A stretch of 10,904 nucleotides of DNA from an uncultured Clostridia bacterium (GCA_947177495.1 CAMWUS010000032.1:1-10904), one strand, 5' to 3'. Positions 1 through 5,502 are shown, numbered from the stretch's first letter. Program-made: numbers and translations. The notes: a model not told the origin generated them from the letters alone.

Positions 1-940
1 CAACTTTCACACGCGTCGTGCCGTCGCCGAGGGGCATGCACTTGGTCTGCGTAGCGTCGAACAAGGAACCGTAGGTGATACCGACGATGTCGGAGGAAAC
101 GAGCTCCTCTTCCGTGTAGCCGAAGGAAGCGGAAGCCGCGCCCTTCATTGCCTTGTTGACCGCGTCGGCGGTAACTTCGCCCTCGCAGATTGCGATGAGC
201 TGAGTAAGCGAACCGGTGGGAACGGGAACGCGCTGAGCGCAGCCGTCGAGCACGCCGTTGAGTTCGGGAATAACAAGACCGATTGCCTTAGCAGCGCCCG
301 TGGAGTTGGGAACGATGTTCACAGCAGCTGCACGCGCACGGCGCAAATCGCCCTTGCGGTGAGGTCCGTCGAGTACCATCTGGTCGCCCGTGTAAGCGTG
401 AATGGTGGTCATGTAACCTTTCTTGACCTTAGCGAACTTGTTGAGGGTGTTCGCCATGGGAGCGAGGCAGTTGGTGGTGCAGGAAGCCGCAGAAATAACG
501 GTGTCCGTGCTCTTCAACGTGTTCTCGTTTACGCCGAATACGATGGTGGGAAGGTCGTTGCCTGCGGGAGCGGAGATGATAACTTTCTTCGCGCCTGCGT
601 CGATGTGAGCCTGCGATTTCGCCTTGGAGCAGTAGAAGCCCGTGCATTCCAAAACGACGTCTACGCCCAATTCCTTCCAAGGAAGGTTGACTGCGTCCTT
701 CTCCTTATAAATCTTGATGGTTTTGCCGTTGACGGTAATCGTTCCCGCTTCGTCGTCTGCCGATACGGTATCCGCGTGCTCATATCTGCCCTGAGCGGAA
801 TCGTACTTGAGAAGGTGTGCGAGCATGCTGGGGCTGGTGAGGTCGTTGATTGCAACGATGTCATAACCCTTTGCGCCGAACATCTGTCTGAACGCAAGAC
901 GTCCGATGCGTCCGAAACCGTTAATTGCTACTTTTGCCAT
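1..940 (-). CDS. gap: glyceraldehyde-3-phosphate dehydrogenase, NAD-type (C-terminus outside window)
   Basis: Cytosolic glycolytic enzyme that oxidises and phosphorylates glyceraldehyde-3-phosphate to 1,3-bisphosphoglycerate with NAD+. The 313 residues visible begin with the Rossmann fold signature AINGFGRIGR (residues 5-14). Asp33 in the AINDL strand end is typical of NAD rather than NADP preference. The catalytic motif SAASCTTNCLAP places the nucleophile at Cys154, and His181 (TTIHAYTGDQ) is the usual catalytic base. The later DGPHRKGDLRRARAAA and PVPTGSL stretches are standard for the family. About 20 residues should be missing, since bacterial GAPDH is about 335 aa. The ATG at 940 is preceded by a CGGAGGA Shine-Dalgarno. 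It diverges from fba and has its own promoter. Identity is secure; NAD preference is inferred from Asp33. Confidence 0.97.
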   Translation of the reverse strand, partial: MAKVAINGFGRIGRLAFRQMFGAKGYDIVAINDLTSPSMLAHLLKYDSAQGRYEHADTVSADDEAGTITVNGKTIKIYKEKDAVNLPWKELGVDVVLECTGFYCSKAKSQAHIDAGAKKVIISAPAGNDLPTIVFGVNENTLKSTDTVISAASCTTNCLAPMANTLNKFAKVKKGYMTTIHAYTGDQMVLDGPHRKGDLRRARAAAVNIVPNSTGAAKAIGLVIPELNGVLDGCAQRVPVPTGSLTQLIAICEGEVTADAVNKAMKGAASASFGYTEEELVSSDIVGITYGSLFDATQTKCMPLGDGTTRVKV

Positions 941-991
941 AATAATTACATCCTCCGATGATATTTTGCGCTCTTGCGCATCACAACCCAT

Positions 992-1020
992 ATTATAGCA
1001 CTCTTTTTTGCGTTCGTCAA
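992..1020 (-). promoter_or_regulatory. sigma-A promoter of gap
   Basis: Read on the minus strand this is TTGACG (1020-1015), a 17-bp spacer, then a perfect TATAAT (997-992). Transcription should start near 985, giving a leader of about 45 nt that includes the gap ribosome binding site. Confidence 0.85.
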
Positions 1021-1031
1021 CGTTTTTTTGG

Positions 1032-1068
1032 AAAAATCATCCACACATGCTCTTTCAATATGATTTTT
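1032..1068. promoter_or_regulatory. inverted repeat between gap and fba promoters (possible shared operator)
   Basis: The 9-bp arms AAAAATCAT (1032-1040) and ATGATTTTT (1060-1068) are perfect inverted complements separated by 19 bp. They sit between the two divergent -35 elements (gap at 1015-1020, fba at 1100-1105). Two CGTTTTTTT tracts (1021 and 1070) flank or overlap the arms. The position suits a shared regulator or a DNA bend, but the arms are AT-rich and may be fortuitous. Confidence 0.35.
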
Positions 1069-1099
1069 GCGTTTTTTTACGGATATTTTTTCCAAACTC

Positions 1100-1128
1100 T
1101 TGCAATTTCCGCAAAAAAGAATTATAAT
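1100..1128 (+). promoter_or_regulatory. sigma-A promoter of fba
   Basis: TTGCAA (1100-1105), a 17-bp spacer and a perfect TATAAT (1123-1128). The start site should be near 1135, leaving a short leader with TCGGAGGA before the ATG at 1153. Confidence 0.85.
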
Positions 1129-1152
1129 GAAAAAAAACATTCGGAGGATTTT

Positions 1153-2088
1153 ATGCCCTTAGTAACGACGAAGGAAATGTTCCGCAAGGCATACGACGGC
1201 GGTTACGCAATCGGTGCGTTCAACGTGAACAACATGGAAATGATCCAAGCGATCGTGGAGGCGGCGAACGAGTGCCGTTCTCCCGTGATTTTACAGGTAT
1301 CGGCAGGCGCGCGCAAATACGCAAACCCCGTATATCTCCGCCACCTCGTTGAGGCGGCTGTTGAGACGACGGATATTCCCGTTGCAATGCACCTCGACCA
1401 CGGTGCGGATTTCGAAATCTGCAAAGCGTCTATCGACGGCGGCTTCACCTCGGTCATGATCGACGCTTCTTCCAAGCCTTGGGAAGAGAACATTGCGCTC
1501 ACCAAGAAAGTTGTTGAGTACGCACACGACCACGGCGTTGTGGTAGAAGCGGAGCTCGGAAAGCTCGCAGGCATCGAGGACGACGTAAAGGTAGAAGCGC
1601 ACGACGCAATGTTCACCTCTCCCGACGAAGTGGAAGAGTTTACTTCCCGCACGGGTATCGACTCTCTTGCGATTGCAATCGGCACCAGCCACGGCGCGTT
1701 CAAATTCAAGCCCGGTCAGGATCCCAAACTGCGCATCGACATTTTGGAAGAGATCGGCAAACGCCTTCCCGGCTTCCCCATCGTGCTTCACGGCGCATCC
1801 TCCGTTCCTCAGGAACAGGTTGCTATTGTCAATCAGTTCGGCGGTTCCATGCCCAACGCAATCGGTATTCCCGAAAGCGAGCTGAAAAAAGCGGCTGAGC
1901 GCGCGGTATGCAAAATCAATATCGACTCCGACTTGCGCGTAGCTTTCACCGCGGCAATCCGCAAACACTTCGCCGAGAACCCCTCTCACTTCGACCCCCG
2001 TCAGTACCTCACCGACGCGCGCGCGAACATGAAGGAAATGGTCAAGCACAAGATTATCGACGTGCTCGGTTCCGCGAACAAAGCATAA
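1153..2088 (+). CDS. fba: class II fructose-1,6-bisphosphate aldolase
   Basis: Zinc-dependent aldolase that reversibly splits fructose-1,6-bisphosphate into dihydroxyacetone phosphate and glyceraldehyde-3-phosphate in the cytosol; the second product feeds the neighbouring gap enzyme. The protein is 311 aa, normal for the family. The AMHLDHG motif gives catalytic Asp82 and zinc ligand His83. Glu134 lies in VEAELG, His180 in GTSHG and His213 in VLHGASS, matching the remaining metal-site positions. NIDSDLR (256-262) is the phosphate-binding region. A GGSMPNAIGIP segment (230-240) before the C-terminal part is the insertion seen in the long clostridial/Thermotoga type. The start at 1153 is chosen because GGAGGA lies 6 nt upstream; the frame stays open back to an ATG at 958, but that would cover both promoters. 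A strong terminator follows. Confidence 0.97.
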   Translation: MPLVTTKEMFRKAYDGGYAIGAFNVNNMEMIQAIVEAANECRSPVILQVSAGARKYANPVYLRHLVEAAVETTDIPVAMHLDHGADFEICKASIDGGFTSVMIDASSKPWEENIALTKKVVEYAHDHGVVVEAELGKLAGIEDDVKVEAHDAMFTSPDEVEEFTSRTGIDSLAIAIGTSHGAFKFKPGQDPKLRIDILEEIGKRLPGFPIVLHGASSVPQEQVAIVNQFGGSMPNAIGIPESELKKAAERAVCKINIDSDLRVAFTAAIRKHFAENPSHFDPRQYLTDARANMKEMVKHKIIDVLGSANKA

Positions 2089-2105
2089 ATTTTATTACGG
2101 TAACA

Positions 2106-2143
2106 AACAGCCGCTCGGGAAATCCCGAGCGGCTGTTATTTTT
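2106..2143 (+). terminator. Rho-independent terminator of fba
   Basis: Perfect inverted repeat with 15-bp arms (2106-2120 and 2123-2137, GC-rich core CAGCCGCTCGGG), followed by ATTTTTG. It lies 17 bp after the fba stop. On the other strand it could also stop transcripts from the Cys-rich small gene at 2173. Confidence 0.9.
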
Positions 2144-2172
2144 GTGGAATAGCAAATAACAATTATAAAGCG

Positions 2173-2481
2173 TCACATGCCTTTTTTCTTTCGCCTTGTA
2201 AATTCTAAAAGCAACTCTTCCAACGATTCCTCGTCGTCTTCCTCTAAAATTTGTTTAATTTCCGCAAACAGGTTTATATTTTCAATGAGGGCATCGAGCG
2301 CAAGCTGTTTTCGGTTAACTCTTCCCCAATACTTTAATCTAAATTTCTCACATTCGCCGTGTTTATCTACGGTTTCGTTCTTTTTTGTACACAATCCATT
2401 ATCCAGCCTGTTGAAATTCGTTCTCCCTTTCGTATAATACGCCTTGTAGTATTCGCAACGAAAACATTTTGTGTCCGCCAT
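2173..2481 (-). CDS. small four-cysteine protein of unknown function, divergent from XRE regulators
   Basis: A 102-aa cytosolic protein with no signal peptide or membrane segment. The N-terminal half carries CFRC (Cys6, Cys9), Cys31 and Cys44, a CxxC-x21-C-x12-C spacing that could bind zinc. The C-terminal half (about residues 60-102) is predicted helical and very acidic (ILEEDDEESLEELLLE) before a basic RRKKK tail, so it may form a coiled coil. A ribosome binding site (AAAGGAGAAAGGAA) directly precedes the ATG, and a perfect sigma-A promoter lies upstream. It diverges from two small HTH-XRE genes and shares an operator region with them, so it is probably their regulatory target. I recall similar small Cys-rich proteins in Clostridia but no named function. 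That it is a real gene is well supported; any role is open. Confidence 0.8.
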   Translation of the reverse strand: MADTKCFRCEYYKAYYTKGRTNFNRLDNGLCTKKNETVDKHGECEKFRLKYWGRVNRKQLALDALIENINLFAEIKQILEEDDEESLEELLLEFTRRKKKGM

Positions 2482-2507
2482 TTCCTTTCTCCTTTGTATT
2501 TTATATT

Positions 2508-2536
2508 ATTATATAAGAAGATTTCTTCTTTGTCAA
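2508..2536 (-). promoter_or_regulatory. consensus sigma-A promoter of the four-cysteine gene
   Basis: On the minus strand: TTGACA (2536-2531), exactly 17 bp, TATAAT (2513-2508). Both hexamers match consensus perfectly. The spacer is almost entirely filled by a 16-bp palindrome (2515-2530), so a bound repressor would block RNA polymerase. A promoter this strong with an embedded operator fits a tightly repressed gene. Confidence 0.9.
2515..2530. promoter_or_regulatory. operator palindrome 1 (candidate XRE-binding site)
   Basis: AAGAAGATTTCTTCTT is two perfect 7-bp half-sites around a TT centre. It fills positions 2515-2530 of the 17-bp promoter spacer (2514-2530) of the Cys-rich gene. The 14-bp core AGAAGATTTCTTCT recurs exactly 29 bp away, which argues for a protein-binding site rather than chance. 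Confidence 0.8.
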
Positions 2537-2544
2537 TCATTTTG

Positions 2545-2558
2545 AGAAGATTTCTTCT
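2545..2558. promoter_or_regulatory. operator palindrome 2 (candidate XRE-binding site)
   Basis: AGAAGATTTCTTCT, identical to the core of palindrome 1. Its last base overlaps the putative -10 (TAGAAT, 2558-2563) of the first XRE gene, and it lies upstream of the start of the divergent gene. Binding here would give negative autoregulation. Confidence 0.8.
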
Positions 2559-2563
2559 AGAAT
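2558..2563 (+). promoter_or_regulatory. putative -10 element of XRE1, placed for a leaderless transcript
   Basis: TAGAAT lies 6 nt before the XRE1 ATG (2570), so transcription would start at or next to the A of the start codon. No good -35 is found at 16-18 bp; a TTGTCA at 2530-2535 is 22 bp away. The promoter is therefore weak or unusual. Confidence 0.45.
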
Positions 2564-2569
2564 GTAAGT

Positions 2570-2773
2570 ATGGGAACTTTGGGACAGAGAATTAAAGATT
2601 TACGCACGGAAAACAATTTATCGCAAATGCAACTTGCAAAACTAATAGGCGTAAGCCAAAAGGCAATCGATTTTTGGGAGCGTTCCGTCAACGAGCCTAA
2701 GGCAAGCTATATCGTAAAACTCGTGAAACTGTTTCATATCAGCTTCGACGAATTTTTCGAAGACATAGAATAA
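2570..2773 (+). CDS. small HTH-XRE transcriptional regulator (XRE1)
   Basis: A 67-aa protein made almost entirely of one Cro/C1-type helix-turn-helix. The HTH lies at about residues 16-40: LSQMQLAKLIGVSQKAIDFWE, with the usual LSQ, A-x-x-x-G-V-S and W/E positions. After it come NEPKASYIVKLVKLFHISFDEFF, the standard fourth and fifth helices. There is no effector domain, so it probably dimerises and binds DNA directly. The two identical palindromes upstream are the obvious targets, giving autoregulation and repression of the divergent Cys-rich gene. An in-frame stop (TAA at 2564) fixes the start at the ATG of 2570, and no Shine-Dalgarno precedes it. XRE2 follows 19 bp later. Confidence 0.92.
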   Translation: MGTLGQRIKDLRTENNLSQMQLAKLIGVSQKAIDFWERSVNEPKASYIVKLVKLFHISFDEFFEDIE

Positions 2774-2792
2774 CCGTTAAACACGAATTACC

Positions 2793-3002
2793 ATGATTAC
2801 GTTAGAACAAATACAAGCAAGAATAGCGGAAATGATTCAACAAAGCGGTATGTCGCAAACGGCGATTGCCAAAGCTTTGGGGATAAGCCAGCAAGCGGTT
2901 TCCGCATACGTATACGGAACGAATATGCCTGCGCTCGACACGCTCGCCAACCTTTGTAAGCTGTTGGACGAAGATACGAATTACGTTCTTTGTCAAGATT
3001 AA
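2793..3002 (+). CDS. second small HTH-XRE regulator (XRE2)
   Basis: A 69-aa protein with a single Cro/C1-type helix-turn-helix: MSQTAIAKALGISQQAVSAY (residues 20-39), then NMPALDTLANLCKLLDED. It is only distantly similar to XRE1, so it is not a recent duplicate. The ATG at 2793 is needed to complete the first helix, yet no Shine-Dalgarno is visible in the 19-bp gap after XRE1; translation may depend on reinitiation. It is probably co-transcribed with XRE1 and ends at the terminator beginning at 3016. Its target is unknown: it may share the operators, form mixed dimers, or act elsewhere. Confidence 0.88.
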   Translation: MITLEQIQARIAEMIQQSGMSQTAIAKALGISQQAVSAYVYGTNMPALDTLANLCKLLDEDTNYVLCQD

Positions 3003-3015
3003 AAACGCATTTATT

Positions 3016-3050
3016 AAAAAAAGGTCTTGGAAATTTCCAAGACCTTTTTT
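3016..3050. terminator. bidirectional terminator between XRE2 and queH
   Basis: A long perfect palindrome (stem core AAGGTCTTGG / CCAAGACCTT with an AAATTT centre) flanked by an A-run on the left and a T-run on the right. It can therefore stop the XRE genes on the plus strand and the queH operon, which ends at 3069, on the minus strand. Confidence 0.9.
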
Positions 3051-3068
3051 GCTTTTTATTTACAATAA

Positions 3069-3656
3069 TTATCTCTTCGAATAAACGCAACCGCAGTAGT
3101 TTTGGCGGTAAAGGTTGTGCTCTTTGGATAACTCTATCGACTGCAAATATCCGCCGCGCTTTTTAAAATCGGACGGCAAATAACGCACGCCGTACTGCTC
3201 CTGCAACTGCAAACCTATCTCGTTGATAAGCTGTGCGTTCTTCAACGGCGATAGCGTTAGCGTGGTTGCAAAATAATCGTACCCGCCCTTTTTCGCTTCC
3301 TCGGCAGTGCGGGAAAGGCGCAGGCGGAAACACCGTTCGCAACGCGCGCCCCCTTCCTTTTCTTGCTCGTAGCCCGAGGCGACCGCGGCGTAATCGGACG
3401 GAGAATAATCGCAATCGAGAAAATCGGCATAGCCCGTTTCCCGCAAAAAGCGGATCTGTTCCGCCTTGCGCTTTTCGTACTCCTCTTCCGTATCCAAATT
3501 CGGGTTATAATACAAAACGGTCACTTGGATTTTACCGAACAGCTCTTTTAAACAGTAAGAAGAACAGGGTGCGCAACAGCTGTGTAATAACAGCCGTTTC
3601 CCCGCAGCCTGCTCTAAAATTTCCGTCATCTTGCCGTCGTAATTGACGCGGTTCAT
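3069..3656 (-). CDS. queH: epoxyqueuosine reductase QueH
   Basis: Catalyses the last step of queuosine synthesis, reducing epoxyqueuosine to queuosine in the wobble position of GUN-anticodon tRNAs. QueH is the cobalamin-independent alternative to QueG. The protein is 195 aa, normal for the family (former DUF208). Near the N-terminus, LLLHSCCAPCSSYCL contains the vicinal cysteines Cys27-Cys28 with Cys31. Later come CERCF (Cys106, Cys109) and NYCGC (Cys188, Cys190), the cysteine set expected to hold the iron-sulfur/metal site and redox pair. The ATG at 3656 is chosen because GGGGGAA lies just upstream and the frame before it is low-complexity Arg-rich sequence from antisense of the neighbouring gene. 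It follows the ruvX-DUF1292 frame by 47 bp, probably in the same operon. Confidence 0.93.
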   Translation of the reverse strand: MNRVNYDGKMTEILEQAAGKRLLLHSCCAPCSSYCLKELFGKIQVTVLYYNPNLDTEEEYEKRKAEQIRFLRETGYADFLDCDYSPSDYAAVASGYEQEKEGGARCERCFRLRLSRTAEEAKKGGYDYFATTLTLSPLKNAQLINEIGLQLQEQYGVRYLPSDFKKRGGYLQSIELSKEHNLYRQNYCGCVYSKR

Positions 3657-3703
3657 AGTTCCCCCGTATACCGCCTGCTTTTGTTTGGTGTTCCTCGTCG
3701 AGG

Positions 3704-4045
3704 TCACTCGTCGTCCGCGTCGGGTTCGAGCTCTTCCGCTTCGTCCGCGTCCTCGAAGTCCTCGTACAGTCTGCAAAACTCCGCAAACACTTCGTCCAAG
3801 AACTGCTCGTCGTCGATGGTTTCAAGATACTCGTCGCCCTCGTCGCCCGTAATGTGGTAAATGGCGACTTCCGCGCCCTCGTCCTCGTCGCCCTCTTCCG
3901 CTTCGGTTTCGGGCGTGAGCGCGCAATACATTTCGTCCTTATATTGGAAGGACATCACGTGCTCGAAACGCATGGTGTTGCCGTCGTCGTCCATCAACTC
4001 GACGATGTTGTTGCCGTCCTCGTAATCGTTTGATACTTCTTTCAT
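3704..4045 (-). CDS. DUF1292 protein from an internal start within the ruvX frame
   Basis: An ATG at 4045 would give a free 113-aa DUF1292 protein, the size it has as a separate gene in other Firmicutes. A very strong Shine-Dalgarno (AAGGAGGAG) ends 7 nt before it and is itself read as Ala-Arg-Arg-Ser by the upstream frame. DUF1292 features seen are the N-terminal NNIVELMDDDGNTMRFEHVMSF, then YKDEMYCAL, an acidic loop, and a C-terminal acidic tail rich in Asp/Glu. The role of the family is unknown; it is cytosolic. Whether free protein, fusion protein or both are made cannot be told from sequence, but the Shine-Dalgarno strongly favours internal initiation. Confidence 0.75.
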   Translation of the reverse strand: MKEVSNDYEDGNNIVELMDDDGNTMRFEHVMSFQYKDEMYCALTPETEAEEGDEDEGAEVAIYHITGDEGDEYLETIDDEQFLDEVFAEFCRLYEDFEDADEAEELEPDADDE

Positions 4046-4480
4046 TTCTTTACTCCTCCTTGCTCCCGCAAGATAGCTTTCCAAAATATATGCCGCCGCC
4101 AAAGAATCCACGCTCTTTTTGCGCTTGTCCTTCTTTGCGCTTACGCCCATTTCCAACAAATCGCCGCGCGCCGCACGCGTGGTGTAACGCTCGTCCTCCG
4201 TTACGACGGGCACGCCCGCTTGCGCAGACAACGCCTCGATAAACCGCCTCGTCTTTTGCGTCTGCACGCTCTCCGTGCCGTCCGCGTTTACGGGCAGTCC
4301 GCACACAATGAGTTCTGCGGAACGCGAAGCGGCGATTTCGGCGATTGCCGAAACGTCCTTCTTAAAATCGCCCGTGCGGAAGTAAGTATCGCTCGGCACG
4401 GCGTATTCCCCGAACGGGTCGCTGAACGCAACGCCGATGCGTTTATCCCCGATATCGAACGCGGCTATTTGCTTTAACAT
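3704..4480 (-). CDS. ruvX: RuvX/YqgF-family nuclease fused in frame to a DUF1292 domain
   Basis: A 258-aa frame. Residues 1-145 are a complete YqgF/RuvX RNase-H-fold domain: FDIGDKRIGVAFSD holds Asp9, VCGLPVNADG (59-68) follows, TEDERYTT holds Glu97, and SVDSLAAAYIL holds Asp125, giving a full acidic catalytic set. The family is linked to Holliday junction resolution and 16S rRNA 5' processing. Residues 146-258 are a complete acidic DUF1292 protein (function unknown). In other Firmicutes these are separate neighbouring genes (yrrK and yrzB in Bacillus subtilis); here no stop lies between them. The junction follows the normal RuvX C-terminus (ILESYLAG), and an AGGAGG plus ATG at the junction suggests the second domain is also made alone. 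The start at 4480 lies 6 nt after a perfect -10, with no Shine-Dalgarno, so the mRNA may be leaderless. Confidence 0.88.
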   Translation of the reverse strand: MLKQIAAFDIGDKRIGVAFSDPFGEYAVPSDTYFRTGDFKKDVSAIAEIAASRSAELIVCGLPVNADGTESVQTQKTRRFIEALSAQAGVPVVTEDERYTTRAARGDLLEMGVSAKKDKRKKSVDSLAAAYILESYLAGARRSKEMKEVSNDYEDGNNIVELMDDDGNTMRFEHVMSFQYKDEMYCALTPETEAEEGDEDEGAEVAIYHITGDEGDEYLETIDDEQFLDEVFAEFCRLYEDFEDADEAEELEPDADDE

Positions 4481-4486
4481 GGCACT

Positions 4487-4515
4487 ATTATAACACTTTT
4501 TTTTTGCGATGTAAA
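4487..4515 (-). promoter_or_regulatory. sigma-A promoter of ruvX, placed for a leaderless mRNA
   Basis: On the minus strand: TTTACA (4515-4510), exactly 17 bp including an A9 tract, then a perfect TATAAT (4492-4487). Only AGTGCC separates the -10 from the ruvX ATG at 4480, so the start site should coincide with the A of the start codon. It drives ruvX-DUF1292 and probably queH. Confidence 0.85.
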
Positions 4516-4528
4516 CCCTTTGCGCGCG

Positions 4529-4560
4529 AAAAGAGCGGAAAAGCCGTAGCCTTTCCGCTC
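4529..4560 (-). terminator. putative terminator of the rubrerythrin operon
   Basis: The 9-bp arms GAGCGGAAA (4533-4541) and TTTCCGCTC (4552-4560) enclose a short loop. Read on the minus strand a short TTTT run follows the hairpin. It lies 34 bp after the last small gene of the operon and just before the ruvX promoter. The U-tract is short, so efficiency is uncertain. Confidence 0.6.
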
Positions 4561-4593
4561 CCATCGTTTTGCCAAAATCTTTGGTAATACGAT

Positions 4594-4722
4594 TTAAAGG
4601 TCGTCTGCGTCCTGAATGGGTTTTTCGTACTTATCGTCCGAACATACACCGGTATAACTACCGAGCGTATCATGATCCCATTCCATGTCCGCACCTTTGG
4701 TTAAACGCTTTTTGCGTTTCAT
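4594..4722 (-). CDS. 42-aa micro-protein, last gene of rubrerythrin operon
   Basis: Encodes a 42-residue protein with a basic N-terminus (MKRKKRLTKG) and an acidic C-terminus, including GSYTGV (21-26) and KPIQDADDL (34-42). The ATG overlaps the stop of the preceding 36-aa gene as TAATG, so translation is probably coupled. There is no signal peptide or membrane segment. I do not recognise a named family; the charged, ordered tail ending in QDADDL resembles short conserved tails I associate with Clostridia, but this is only an impression. The case for a real gene rests on the overlap, the absence of other signals in the stretch and the terminator 34 bp later. Confidence 0.65.
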   Translation of the reverse strand: MKRKKRLTKGADMEWDHDTLGSYTGVCSDDKYEKPIQDADDL

Positions 4723-4832
4723 TAGTGGCAATCCTTGGTGTTGCCGCAGTCATGAGCGGCCTTGTTCTTCACGTTCTGACCGTTCGTCTTGTTCTTAACC
4801 GAATTGCTCTGCTTGTTGCTGGTCTTTTTCAT
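4722..4832 (-). CDS. 36-aa micro-protein with C-terminal Cys/His tail, overlaps rubrerythrin
   Basis: Encodes 36 residues rich in Lys, Asn, Ser and Gln, ending in HDCGNTKDCH, where His27, Cys29, Cys35 and His36 could bind a metal or form a disulfide. The start codon overlaps the rubrerythrin stop in the arrangement TTATGA, with AAGGAG about 6 nt upstream inside the rubrerythrin 3' end, so expression is surely tied to that gene. There is no membrane segment. No family is recognised. Its position in a peroxide-defence operon and the Cys/His tail suggest a redox or metal-linked role, but that is inference. Confidence 0.72.
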   Translation of the reverse strand: MKKTSNKQSNSVKNKTNGQNVKNKAAHDCGNTKDCH

Positions 4833-5425
4833 AAATTCTCCTTTTTGAAGGGGAGATGAAGCTCGACTTCACCTTGTTTGGCACCGCACAGCGGGCAGAC
4901 TTTGAACGCCTCCTTGGAGGTGTGCATATAGCCGCATTCGCTGCAAATCCACAGCATAGGTCTTTCCGTCTTATAGAGGGAGCCGTCCTTGAACGCCTCG
5001 TACAAATACTCGAAGATGATTCTGTGGTTTCCCTCAACCATCGCCGTCTGTTCGAATTTGAGCGCGATTTGCTCAAACCCCTCGTCTCTTGCGATTTTCG
5101 CAAACGCCGGATAAATCTTTTCTGCTTCGGTCCTTTCGTCGTCAGCCGCGAATTTCAGTTGCTCCGCAAGCGTACCCGAGTGAAAGGGATAACCCGCGTC
5201 GATATTGATATTCTCCTGACTTCCTGCGTTCTGTTGAATCGCATTGAAAAACACCTGCGCGTGATAGGTTTCGTTCTTCGCGATTGTGCGGATCGTGTCC
5301 GCGAGCACCTCGAAGCCCTGCGCCGTCGCCGCTTTTGCTGCAAATTGATACCGCATACCTGCCTGACATTCTCCTGCAAAACTCCTTGCAAGATTGTAAT
5401 AGGTCTGCGTCTTGGTAAAGTCCAT
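4829..5425 (-). CDS. rbr: rubrerythrin (diiron peroxidase with C-terminal rubredoxin domain)
   Basis: Cytosolic non-haem peroxidase of anaerobes that reduces hydrogen peroxide to water using electrons from reduced rubredoxin or NADH-linked partners. The 198-aa protein has the normal two-domain order. Residues 1-148 form a ferritin-like four-helix bundle with Glu19, the ExxH motifs E52-H55 and E131-H134, and Glu97 and Glu100 as the expected diiron ligands. Residues 157-190 form a rubredoxin-like Fe(SCys)4 site with CSECG (Cys161, Cys164) and CPLCG (Cys177, Cys180). The ATG at 5425 is chosen over a TTG 18 nt upstream because AGGAGGAG ends just before it. It heads an operon with two micro-genes and diverges from spmA. 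No convincing promoter was found in the 122-bp gap. Confidence 0.95.
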   Translation of the reverse strand: MDFTKTQTYYNLARSFAGECQAGMRYQFAAKAATAQGFEVLADTIRTIAKNETYHAQVFFNAIQQNAGSQENINIDAGYPFHSGTLAEQLKFAADDERTEAEKIYPAFAKIARDEGFEQIALKFEQTAMVEGNHRIIFEYLYEAFKDGSLYKTERPMLWICSECGYMHTSKEAFKVCPLCGAKQGEVELHLPFKKENL

Positions 5426-5502
5426 GTCTTCTCCTCCTTCCAACCTCTATTTTGGTCGGATAGAAGAAAACTTATACTTGAAATTCTTGGAAATATACGC
5501 AC

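Noticed and set aside
958..1152. Upstream in-frame ATG giving fba a 65-residue N-terminal extension
   Set aside because: The extension crosses both divergent promoters and the fba -10; the Shine-Dalgarno and family alignment point to 1153.
1203..2049. Long open frames antisense to fba, and likewise antisense to the EF-G-like gene (8594-9526, 9572-10636)
   Set aside because: They are shadows of GC-biased third codon positions; no ribosome binding site, promoter or recognisable domain.
3657..3776. Upstream in-frame start for queH adding 40 Arg-rich residues
   Set aside because: The extra residues overlap the DUF1292 tail in another frame and are low complexity; a ribosome binding site precedes 3656.
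3720..3910. Repeated TCG/CTC-rich stretch resembling a tandem repeat
   Set aside because: It encodes the Asp/Glu-rich acidic tail of DUF1292 on the minus strand; codon repetition explains it.
4481..4564. Upstream start giving ruvX 28 more residues
   Set aside because: It would lie upstream of and across the perfect promoter; the family begins at LKQIAAFDIG.
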